In this document: piece after piece, positions 39,801-50,240 of the stretch
Position numbering within the stretch: position 1 is the first letter of the stretch
Layout of the letters: every line of letters begins with the position of its first letter
Assembly (NCBI RefSeq): GCF_901709675.1
Contig: NC_051092.1
Coordinates: 748,491 to 812,490, forward strand
Length of the DNA stretch: 64,000 bases
Source of the DNA: Syngnathus acus
Lineage: Eukaryota > Chordata > Actinopteri > Syngnathiformes > Syngnathidae
Reading direction: 5' to 3'
Translations under genes and position numbers: made by a program
The notes under the pieces: generated by a model
Told to the model about the DNA's origin: nothing
The model's database searches: none
What the model saw: the letters and a program-made list of their open reading frames with translations, nothing else

Positions 39801-42452
39801 TTGCAGGAAACATCAATCAGTCTCTACTGACCCTGCGCACGTGTATCGAGATCCTGCGAGAGAACCAGATGTGCGGTACAAACAGGGTGAGTCCCACCCA
39901 CTGTCCCACTCACTATTGTCCCCAATTTGATTGCATCCTTTTGTGCACTAGATGGTTCCCTACAGAGACTCCAAAGTCACCCATTTATTCAAAAACTATT
40001 TTGACGGAGAAGGGAAAGTCAAGATGGTTGTCTGCGTCAACCCAAAGGCCGATGACTACGAAGAAACCTTGGTCAGCTCCGCGTGCACTCTCAGCCTCCC
40101 TTTTCATTTGCGTTTGTCTAACGTGGCCTTCTCCACATTGTCCAGCTGGTGATGCGCTTTGCCGAAATGACGCAGGAAGTGGAAGTGGCTCGGCCGCTGG
40201 ACCGACCCATCTACGGCTTCACGCCGGGCCGCCGCAATCGAAACCAGGCTTTCAAAGAGGAGCTATCTCGCAAGTTGGAGGAGCGAGGTGGTCCAGTCGA
40301 CACAGGTAGTGTCTGTTGTGTCATCATTTCATGGCCAAAGAGGAGAAAAATGAAAGTTTTCCACACTACCCCAAAAAACCCCCAAAAAGTGTAGTTTGAC
40401 ATTCTGTTGTGTTTCCTCACAGACATAACTTCAGTTTTGAACTTGGCGACGCACAGCCTCCCTCCTATCCCCTCCATCGAGGTTACGGACGCTCACGATG
40501 ACATCACCCTGCCGAGGCTGATCGACGCTCTGCAGAACAGACACCGAATCAGACGGGCCATGTTGGAAGACTACAACAAAGCAGGTGACTGTTCATGGTT
40601 GACCTCATCCCCCGCTGAACCTTCCGGCCTGACTTCTTTTTTTGTCTTTTAGCCAGCAGGATGACATCTCTTCTGCAACAGCTCGACGGCAATATCAACT
40701 CCAAAGAGAATTACATGCACGAACAGAACAGCAAGCTTTTGGAGAAGGACAAGATCATCCAAAACAACACAGCAGAAATTGAGCGCTTGGAGAAAAAAGC
40801 AAAGATGCTTGAGCATAAGGTGGGCTTGTGTCCAAGGCTCAAGCCCTTCACAGCTGCTTTCTCCGACTGAGCCGCATCCCCGTTTGCAGATTGACATCCT
40901 TCAGAAAACCACCAAAATCTACGAGGACGACAAGCGTTCCCTGCAGCACGAGTTGGAAACGAGAGCGCAAAGGCTGCAGAGGGAGCTGTCCGAGAAGAGA
41001 CGCATGGAGCAGCGCATGCACGGGGCTGTCACCGACACGCAGCACAAGTGGGAGAAAGAATGCGTGAGTGTTTCCGCTAGATGAATCCCTTTCATCTTGC
41101 CAACCAATGACGTGGCGGCGCTTGCGTCTGGCCACGCAGGAGAGACGCGTGAACGCCATGCAGCATGAGATGCAGAACAAACTGTGGGTGAAAGACGAGA
41201 AGCTGAAGCAGCTGAAAGCCATCGTGACGGAGGGCAAGACGCCGAGTCATCCTGATCCGCCGCCCCGTCAGACGCAACCCAAGTCGGCGCCGCCCCCCAG
41301 GGAAGAACGAGTCCCAATGGCTGCAAAAAGATCTGCCTCGCCTTCACCGGCGGTACGCGGGCTTGGCTGAGTTTGGGTCTTAACGTCATCATTGTTTCTA
41401 AATATGCTCAATTGAATTTCTTTTCACAATTTGCCGTGTGTGCCCATGTTTATTCATTTGCCTGGTTGTGACTCCTCCTCGCTCAAACCAGACGTCGACG
41501 CCAGTCCGGCCCCTGCACCGGCGCTCCCGCTCAGCGGGTGGAGAAAAGTGGGTGGACCACAAGCCTTCCTCCAGCCTGGACTTGGGAACGGTGCTCCAGC
41601 CCATCATTCCCAACGCCATCAAAGTGTCTGCGCCCAATGAGAAGGTGCTGTCCAAGTGCGACAGATACGTGTTGACGCACCAGGAAATTGCCTCTGATGG
41701 CGAAATCCAGACCCAACTTATTAAGGTGAGTCGTGGCGCATCACTGAGGGACTACATGGGCCACTTGCTCATAGTACATGACATGTTTTTGCATGTTCCA
41801 GGGTGATGTGATGAAGACCAGAGGAGGGGGACAGGCTGTCCAGTTCACTGACATCGAGACATTGAAACAGCAGCTCACCAACATCGAATGGTATTCACTC
41901 TTTGTCTGGAATTAACCACTGAGGTTGCAGACGCTGTCAACAATCGTGTTTTTTTTAAAAATTAAACTTGTATGTTTTTGTGTCCCAAGCCGCAAAAGGA
42001 AGTCTTCAGAAGGAGATGGCAGTAATCAAAAAGGTGGATCTTTGGCCGATGTGGAGAACAGGGTAAGATGATTGTCATCAGAAAACTGGAAGAGATGAAA
42101 ACAGAACAATGTGCAAACTGCTTGGTCGTGTTGCGAAACTAATGCAACTATTTGAAACATTTGTCATCTGAGCCCTGCAGGGAAATATGTTCAGGCATCT
42201 GCCTATTTGTTTTTGCCGTATTGGCAGTCCTATTAAAATGATCAATGAAGAGGTTTTATTGTACTAGTGGGTTTCAAATAGTGATTTGTCTACAGTGCGC
42301 TGTCGCAATGGAGATGAAGGCTGGCTCCACGATGGGACCTGGCGTTGAGCATCATTGCATCACTAAGTAAGCTGCTGTTGTGTTTTGTAAAACGCGGTTT
42401 ACGGGACTAATTTAATCCATTTATTTGCATTTACAGGCGCAGAAAACCCTGA
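36877..42452 (+). CDS. kif23: Kinesin family member 23 (MKLP1, centralspindlin motor)
   Basis: Plus-end microtubule motor that, with RACGAP1, forms centralspindlin at the spindle midzone and midbody for cytokinesis. Exons: 36877-36890, 37132-37192, 37296-37424, 37765-37870, 37946-38082, 38165-38274, 38350-38520, 38603-38647, 39104-39216, 39429-39550, 39628-39727, 39807-39886, 39952-40071, 40146-40305, 40423-40584, 40653-40819, 40890-41063, 41140-41352, 41492-41725, 41802-41890, 41990-42062, 42296-42366, 42437-42452 (888 residues). Motor: [14 protein letters not shown]-loop GVTGSGKT, switch [10 protein letters not shown], switch [25 protein letters not shown]. Then neck, coiled coil (40653-41200), HRRSRSAG (14-3-3/Aurora-type site), [15 protein letters not shown] and a basic RKRKSS nuclear-localisation and phosphorylation site; end ITKRRKP. 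The acceptor of exon 39628 could be three bases further on. The mammalian CHO1-specific actin-binding exon is not seen; the intron at its place is only 139 bases. Confidence 0.96.
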
Positions 42453-42833
42453 AAGCAGAAAGCGGTTCCACTGAGTATCACTCCATTTTGGTCTTTTTGT
42501 GCAATATTTCCAAAGCTTTTTTTTTTTTTTTTTTTGTATCTTTGCTGGTATTTAACATTCATCACTTCTGTATTATTCAAGTGTACACTTCCAAAGCTGT
42601 TCATAAAATATTTCAGGTTTTGTAGGACCAGCAGAATTTGTGGTATCTAGGTCAGTTTTGTATGGTGTGCATTGTGTGTATCACCTTTATAGTTTTTGTA
42701 CTGTAGTCTAAAGTTTATAAAGTATGTTTTTTTTTTTCTCGAGTAATTTCCTTCTTAATTGAACGCTCCTGTTGTCACTGTACTCGGGAAAGAAATTCCT
42801 TTGCACCGGGTTTTGTGTGGCTGAGTGCAATAC

Positions 42834-42839
42834 AATAAA
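42834..42839 (+). promoter_or_regulatory. Polyadenylation signal of kif23
   Basis: AATAAA 382 bases after the kif23 stop, at the end of a T-rich 3' UTR. Confidence 0.6.
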
Positions 42840-42860
42840 TAAGCACTGGGTGGCAGCACA

Positions 42861-43870
42861 GGACAATAGTTAAATATCGACAGGGCTCGGAGAAGGTTCA
42901 TCCGCTTGCTTCACTGTTGGCTGCTGACTGCTATCAATTTGGACAACATTGCAAAAGGAGTTGCAAAATAGTCATCGCAGTCATGAGATTTTATATTTAC
43001 GTGTTTCTGCTGAAGTGACAAGTACTGACAATACAATTGGATCTGCAGGAACAAAGTGATCCCCCCCACCTCACAGCTGGGTTGAAATTGCAAACTGCAC
43101 TTTTGTGAAATCCAAATAAATATGAGCACGCATTTCCCGTCCCCACAAAGCTGAGGCCATCAGAGACAGTTGAAACCTCATCTGGCTGAGTTTCAATTGG
43201 AAAGCGCTGAAGAGTGACTAACATGGAGCCTCTTGGAGAAGGTCAAGAGCCCGGAGCAACCAGCGGCCATTAAATTCACTCCAAGTGCTTTGCTTTTTGA
43301 CCAGGCTTGCACCGCACTATTATGGTGTGCAAACCCTCAACGCCAAGTGGCACAAGCATCATAGACATGTTATTACGTTTGAGCCTCTAATCAACATTAC
43401 AGCTTTTAAAAGAGACTCTTGAGAAGGTGAGAGAGAGAGAGCTGCATCCATCCATCCGGCACTCTCTCTGCATTGAGCATACACTGTCGCTTGTGAAACA
43501 TTTGACAAATGTTCACGTTCTGCTCAATTATATTATAATTTGTTTTACCGCGCATCCATTTTCAGACAATTACATTTACTTAAATCGTTTTTTTTTTTTT
43601 TTTAACTCCAAGTACTGCCTTCATTTAAAAAAAAAACATAAATATTCAGTAGCGTAGAAGGTGTTGCGATATGAGACGGGTTATTTCTCAAGGGCCAAAA
43701 ATGACACGTTATTAACGCCAATATCCTTTCACGCCGATAGATTTCGAACGCATAACTTGCCCTACCCCAGCCAGCAGTGATAGTGCTGTTCCTGCAGTGT
43801 GCGTCTTTGCCTCTAGGGGCAGTGTGGTGCACACATGCAGATAACGCGCTTGGAGTACGTTGATTAAAAG
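42861..43870. other. Intergenic, no gene seen
   Basis: Start of the gene desert. It holds a (GA)n run near 43429-43441 and a poly-T run near 43590. No splice-supported coding exon on either strand, and no rplp1, which follows KIF23 in mammals as I recall. Confidence 0.5.
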
Positions 43871-43879
43871 TTGACGCCA

Positions 43880-44396
43880 ACACACCTTCCTCGGCCGCCA
43901 TTATGTAGAAGGTAGTTCAAATGTTTGAATACTCGGAGAGAAAGAAATAAAGGCACCAGTCAGTGAACGAAATAATTAGGCAGTTCTTGTGCATGGAAGG
44001 CGAGTGTTGGTGGACACCATGAAAAAAAGACAAATCAAAACAAAAACAACGCTGCAAAGTCAGTGGGGGAGATTTGAAGGTAAGCATAGTTTTAGAAAAA
44101 TGAAATAAATTGTACATTTAAAATAGAAAATGTGAGATTGATGTGACTAAAAAACATTTGAATCGATGGACCCTCCCAGTATGCTGTTTATTGTACGCCA
44201 ATGTAAGTATACAGTTCAAAAATGAACACAGCTTAAACAAATGAATATAAAGTAACTGGTTATGCCAACTAATGTGTTTTGTATCTCAATTTCAGCATGC
44301 GGCCTTCTTTTGCTACAACGAGGATTTACTGAAAGCAGAAAGAGCAAACATCAACTAGGATTCTACCTTGGGCGATACAGGATTCTAATTAAGGTA
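43880..44396 (+). ncRNA. Possible two-exon transcript, non-coding or small-protein
   Basis: A YY1-like GGCCGCCATTATG at about 43890-43903 could mark a start. A first exon would end at 44079 (GAAG then GTAAGC) and a second runs from 44299 (after ATCTCAATTTCAG) to 44394 (AATTAAG then GTAAGC). The frame from ATG at about 44019 stays open across the junction for some 53 codons. The peptide is lysine- and arginine-rich and I do not recognise it. No convincing third exon was found. Confidence 0.3.
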
Positions 44397-45950
44397 AGCC
44401 ATTATAAACTTCTCATTAAGAATGGATGTTTGGACAATTCATCCAACCACAATTCATTTGCTGCTGTCAACACGATGTGATTTTGGAAATTCACTTTGCG
44501 ACAGTTTATTTTTCGGGGTACGAGGCTGCAAGAAACTAGTGACTGAAATAGGATGAGGCAGTTTGAATATTCATGTTCAGCTGTTAGCTCAACCTGAAGA
44601 ACTAAATTTAGCTATCTAGTGCCTTCATAAATACTATTTTACCAACCTCATGGATCCTAATTTTAAAGGACTTGCTAGAGCAAGAACCTCAAGCACAACC
44701 GCACTAGGATTCCCCATGACACTTTCCATCAGTGGCATAGATAAGAAAGCGCCGTCAGTGAAAGTCAATTAGTGGCAAGCGTGCAAATAGCGCGTGAGAG
44801 TCGAGCGTTGCTTGAGCGGGCTGTCTCCATGGTTGCATGTCAAAAGTGTGGCTGCCTTACAGCCGAATATTCTACAAAAGCTCTGAGACTGACAGACATT
44901 TAATTGTCATTCAGCCTGTCTGCAAACGTCTTGAAAATTCTTCCTCTTTGCCGCTCCTTTGCAGAATGAAAATCTCTCTTCCTGTTGTTGACGGTCACAA
45001 AGGTCAAAAGCGTGTCATGATATTTCATGAACACAACTGGAAAGTGGTTCAAATGTGCCGTGTCTGTTAAGCAATATACCTCCAATAGTTTTACAAATGT
45101 TTCCTCTATTATTGAAATGTTGATGGTATTTTGGCTTTTATTTGTGAGTCTTCAATGTTGTTTTGGCCCACCCACGGTGGATTCAAATGGAAAAATTAGA
45201 TCTGATTTAATTATGTTCTGGGTAAGTGGACCTCTGAATAAAACAATGAGTAGTAATATTGGAAGCCACTATCACAAAGTTCCAAATTTAGCCTTTGCCC
45301 TCTTTGTTCTCGGCAGTCGACTAAGTGCTTGCAGTTGTCAGCCGAGTGTACACTGGCTGCACTTGTAGCTGGCGGTGTCCTTCCTGTGGTGACAGTATGC
45401 CATGACGGATTTCCGTTGACTCACTTTCATTGTAACCGCAATGGAGAAGGAGGAAAAAAAAAAAAAGATCACAAGTGCTTGATGTCATCCAGTTAAAGCT
45501 GCGGCTTTGCGTGCAGTTGGCAGATGATTTAAGCAGTACTGAAAGGGGTTTGCTGACGAAATGCGGTGGGGGGGGTCTGCACTCACGCTTGTACAAAGCG
45601 ACCCAATGGATGATGACTAAATAACGTCTACTTTGAATATGACAGGGGTTGACTTTCTCACATCCCTCAAAGCAACAAAAGACTGAATAAGCGTGATTAA
45701 CAAAAAGCATATGCAGGGGATATTCAAATAAAAGTCCACTCAGTACCCACTGGGCCTGTTCAAATTACAGATTTCTGACTATTATAAGGACCTGAAAAAA
45801 AAAAAAATAATGTCAAAAAACTCCTAGGCTAGAACAGAAGAACTTTATTTGGAGTTAATTGGAGAGACATGACTTTAAATGTGATTCACTCATCCCACTT
45901 CCAAGAGGGTGTGCACACTTCTGCAAGCACATCATCCCAATTTACTTTTA
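44397..45950. other. Gene desert, nothing recognised
   Basis: Contains A runs (45455-45467 and around 45796) and scattered short frames. No exon, promoter or repeat family that I can name. Confidence 0.5.
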
Positions 45951-46330
45951 CCAAACCGTGTTATCTGCGCCGTGTGTAAGTCGGGCCCATGCTCGCTTTT
46001 TAAACACGCACATTAGTGGCTCGTCTTTTTCAAATAAAGTCTTCCACACGGCCGCTCTTATCCACCACTTTGCACATTGCGCTTGCAATTGGTGCTCAAT
46101 TATAGGCGGCGCATTAACGACTTGTTACTTATCATTAGGTACGGCCAAGTTGTTCCTTCTAATAAGGCGGCGCCTTTTATCACACAAGCGCAGGTATGCG
46201 TTGAACGGCTGCGATTAAAGCAACCGCGCGAGTTCTGGCAAACGGGAGGGACCGCAGCAAAAACACTACTGCGAGCTGTCGCCCAATTCACAAAGCGTGT
46301 TGTTTTCACGCTGCGTTTAGCCACTTGATT
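45951..46330. promoter_or_regulatory. Candidate conserved non-coding element
   Basis: Mixed-composition, non-repetitive stretch with several homeobox-type ATTA/TAAT cores and GGCGGCGC patches, unlike its AT-rich flanks. No coding frame with splice sites. Enhancer identity is inferred from composition only. Confidence 0.25.
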
Positions 46331-48240
46331 AATGCTCGTTGAACGTTCGCATTGGAACATCACCTGAGGAGCACGTAAACCTGCGGTGGCGGCATCCCGG
46401 ATAGTAACGGCGGCGTGAAAAGCCGGTCAGGCTGCCGGTGAGGTCAATTTAAGCAAACACCGGGACAGCCGGCAGAGAAATTGTGATCGATGGGCTCGGT
46501 CGGTGTGAGACACTTCGTGGGGAGGGAAACGGTCTTATATCAAGCCATCCAATTCGCTCTTCTCTCTCGTATTTTGCTAGCAATCACCTCCACTCACTCA
46601 CCGGCCCAAAAAATGCTCATGCAGCCAAATGACAGATGGCGTATCCTTTGACGTGAGCTCCAACCAGACGGGCCGGGCCGGGCCGCCGGAGTGATCAATA
46701 CGCACATCAAGATGACTGAATCCTTTGAAGCCTGTTTGTAGAGCTGGATTTGCTGAGCTAACACGGTCCACATAGAACCCCCTCGAATAAGCTTGTTTGG
46801 CGAGCGAGCCAGCATCCTCTGTGTTTGAATAGGAACCATTCAAATGGAGACCAGACAACGCCCCTTCCCTCCCCTCTTTCTTTCTCCATACAAGCAGACA
46901 AACATGTCCGCCCTGCCAGTTCCTCATTTTCTTCTCTCTCTCTCTCTCTCTCCTTTGTTTGTTCACTTGACTTCTGCATGCTTGATTACTCGCCACCTCA
47001 AATATCGAACATCAAATTGGCCGTAACATTGTGAAAGCGCTGTAATGCCAAGATTCCGCCCTGAGAACGTCAACTTGACACTTGCTGGAAGACAAGTGGA
47101 GTTGCATAGATAAGACACTAACCACGTCTTGCAACGGTCTCCTTCAGGACAGGACAAAATATTTGATCTGAAATGGTTTTGAAAAGAAAATGATGGATTT
47201 GCATCAAAGTCATCGTGATGGCTTTTGTGTAATCATGCAAACAGAAACAAACACACTTTGCTGGAAAGTCAAATTCCGAGTTGCTCTGAAACACAAAATG
47301 AAGCTAGCTAGCTAAATAAATAAATACATACACAAATAAATAAATAAATAGCGACAATGACTAGCTATAATAGCTAAATTAATTAATAAATACATACACA
47401 CAGCTATTTATTTATAGATAAATAAATATTTATTTATTTATTCATTCATTTATTTGTGATGAGTCATAAAAAAAAGCTAAATTAAAAGTTGAATACTCTG
47501 CGTCGGACAGCGACAACTAATGCAAATAAATCCGATAAATCTGACGCGCGTTGGGCGATGCCGCGACATTGTTGCTTGTCCTATTTTTACATAAAGGGTT
47601 TCAGAAACAATAAGTGTTTTGAAAAACATGCAAATCTTTTGGCTTTGAAGAGTTACTGATTATAGAATCTTTGACTAAATAAATGAGGTCGTTGGCCTTC
47701 CCAGTCAGTTGAGGCTTATTTGAAAGTGAAAATGCTGACATCTCCTTTGACATCCCTCCCAACACTCCATTTGCATCCCCGTCCTCTTTTCTGTTTACAC
47801 TCCGCTCGGCTCATTTAACTTCCACGACCCGGTGAATACATAACCCAGGGCCATTCAAAACATCCCGTTGGGAGAAAACCAAAGCACGTAAGCATGCAAA
47901 GGCCGCTGCGCTGCGCTGGCATCAGCCTTCGGGAGCGCCTCCTCGCTGCGCTTTTCAAACGCCGTCGTTTGCTGCCTCGGAGGCAACCAGCTGCATCGCT
48001 CCGACGCACTTCCATCGCTTTGTTAAATCTCGCCCTCGTGCGCAATTCACGATACGCGTTCCGAACGGTTAAAGGTTTGGCGTGCCCTTTCAGAAAAACG
48101 GCCCTTTCTCGCTAAAGGCTAACAAGCGTTGCGTTCAACTCTGCATTTAATTGCGCATGCCAAAAACATTTCCCTTGAAGTAGCTGTTCGCTTGGAAAGC
48201 GACATTGTATTCGACGTTTATGTTTTCAAATGAGGAAGCT
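46331..48240. other. Gene desert with simple repeats
   Basis: A (CT)n run at about 46937-46952 and an A/T-rich tract of TAAA, TTTA and TAGC units at 47300-47460. No gene recognised. Confidence 0.5.
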
Positions 48241-48530
48241 GGGGCCTTTCAAAAGGGCCCAGCGGAGGAGCTAAGCTCACATACGCAGCCTATAAAATCT
48301 GACGAGTGTCGACGGCGGGCGGGCGGGCGGGCGAACTAACTGCGGGCACAGTTAACGGCCAGAAAGGAAAAGAAGCTGGTGCTAGTAAATTTGCAAGTAA
48401 TATCGTAAAGCCTGTTTGTCTTTTTCCCCCTCTAAGAACTAAATATGCAAAAATGAGCATTCGGTTTGTGTGTGTTTTACGTTGGGCTCGGTCGGGCAGT
48501 TAACGTCGTAGCTGTTGTGAGTAAGATACG
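48241..48530. promoter_or_regulatory. GC-rich patch with TATA-like motif
   Basis: TATAAAAT at 48291-48298 lies just before a (GGGC)n run at 48314-48334. A GTAATA donor-like site follows at about 48395. It could be a promoter of an unannotated transcript, but no coding exon follows. Confidence 0.2.
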
Positions 48531-49433
48531 AATTTCATTCGATGCGCACCAGTCGACCGCTTTTGCTGCAGTTTTGTTTTTACTGCGGCCATGCAAAGCA
48601 CAAAATGCCTGAGGCGGTTTTACGGTCTCTGTGAAGCTGTTTTTGTTGACAGTCAATCAGTCAGTAAGTTAACACGCGCGAATGAATCCGGGGGCCGACT
48701 TTGGTGTCTCCAGGTTAAGACGTTGCTGTGCATTTAATAGTCAGGTTTTAATCAGGTTGTGGCAATATTTATTTGGAGTGTGCATGGAAGCGTAGTGGCC
48801 GAGCGAGTGAGTGAGTGAGCGAGCGAGCGAGCAAGTGTCCCCATGCTCTGCTTCCCATTAGCGCCTGCCTCATCCTCAGCCTGGGCAGCTGTTATCTCAA
48901 TGATGTTCTAATTCTAGCCAAACACTTCTGTGTTTGACTCAATAGAGGCAGTGTAAGTCAGCAGAGTCAATATTAGCACAGCACACAGGGTTGGTTGGTT
49001 GGTGTGAGGTAAAAATGTGTTTGTGTGTGAGAGCGGGAGAGAAAGAGAGTGAATAGGTGATTAAGGGCAACGTAAATAAAGATCATCAAAAAGGAAGCAA
49101 GCAAGCCGTTTCCTGCTTCCGTTTACTCGCTTGCTTCCTTCGAGTCTGCCGCCATTTCTTTTATCACCTGTTTCTTTTTTTTAAATATTCATCATGAAGA
49201 AGTTATTGTTGGTTCTTGGCGTTCCTGCGGTCACTAGCAGCTGCCGGCGCTCTTTCGGCCGAGCCGAGGCTTGCCGACGGTGAACAGCTCAACGTCACTG
49301 TCAAATGTTTTTCTCGTGATGGATGGTGATAATTAGTACTGCAAAAATACACTCGAATAAGAGCTACATGAAAATGTTTGTCTTTACAAGTATAGTAATG
49401 CTCTTTGCCATCCATCCGTTATAGCTATTGTTG
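48531..49433. other. Gene desert, nothing recognised
   Basis: Contains a GAGT/GAGC-rich simple tract near 48803-48833. No gene or structured RNA seen. Confidence 0.5.
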
Positions 49434-49499
49434 CATCCATCCATCCATCCATCCATCCATCCATCCATCCATCCATCCATCCATCCATCCATCCATCCC
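49434..49499. repeat. (CCAT)n microsatellite
   Basis: About sixteen CATC units in a row; their phase gives false long frames of HPSI repeats. Confidence 0.95.
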
Positions 49500-49681
49500 A
49501 TCCCATCGTTCTCTCCCTCCCTCCCTCCGCAACGGAAGCACACAGTCCCGTTCCACTCAGCCCGAGGCCTTGTTAGCGGTAATAAAGCGTGTAAACAAAG
49601 CGCGGCGGGCGTCGTATTTTAAGGTCATGGCAAACAGCAGCAATAACCTCGCAGTCAGCACAAAGTCGTCTCCCTGATGTG

Positions 49682-49703
49682 GCGGCGGCGGCGGCGGCGG
49701 CGC
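49682..49703. repeat. (GGC)n microsatellite
   Basis: Seven GGC units in the desert, ahead of a candidate conserved element. Confidence 0.9.
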
Positions 49704-49789
49704 AATCTCCCTATTTAAATCTGCTGACACGCGGAAACGGCAACATGAGCTAATGCACTACTTAAAGAGCATAATCGTTCTTTCCCTTC

Positions 49790-50240
49790 CTGTTAATGAA
49801 TGCTAATTAGGAGTCTGGAGCAGTTTCTGGCATGTGCTGGCTGGCCCTCTAATGTGCCGTATTGTTCTCCTCGCTTCAGCTCAGCACTAATGCTGCTGTG
49901 CCAGCTATTAAAGTCAGATAAGCCATCCATCTTTAACATTGCCAGCCAAAGCCACGCTAATAGCTCAGCCATTCAATGGTTCATTTCCACGGCTTCCGGT
50001 TTTTCTCCTTTTAGTTGTCTCCGTGCACACGTGAGCCGACTCTGTTTGGCAAGAAAATAAATAACAAGATGTCCGTCGTGTCAAGCTCTAAAAGGTTTTC
50101 AGGTGTGACTCTTAAATGGGGAGACGTAATAATGTGATGTAATGCGTGAAATGACTCGCTAGTAATAAGGTTAATCGCATCCACACTTTTAACGAGCAGT
50201 AGGGGCCATATTAGCGGCCGTATTATTCCCATTCTGGAGT
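49790..50240. promoter_or_regulatory. Candidate conserved non-coding element
   Basis: Non-repetitive stretch with many TAAT/ATTA cores (for example TGCTAATTAG at 49801-49810, CACTAATGCTGC, CGCTAATAGCTC) and balanced composition. It looks like a developmental enhancer, but only by composition. Confidence 0.3.

Noticed and set aside
43602-43901. 99-codon minus-strand frame starting MAAEE in a YY1-like context
   Set aside because: The start context is attractive, but the frame has no domain and the plus-strand splice sites fit better. Kept only as a possible promoter mark.
45321-45710. 129-codon minus-strand frame
   Set aside because: Contains a poly-F run from a homopolymer, no domain and no splice support.
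49434-49499. Regular CCAT array that at first sight looks like a repeat array of function
   Set aside because: No spacers and a 4-base unit: a microsatellite, not CRISPR and not coding.
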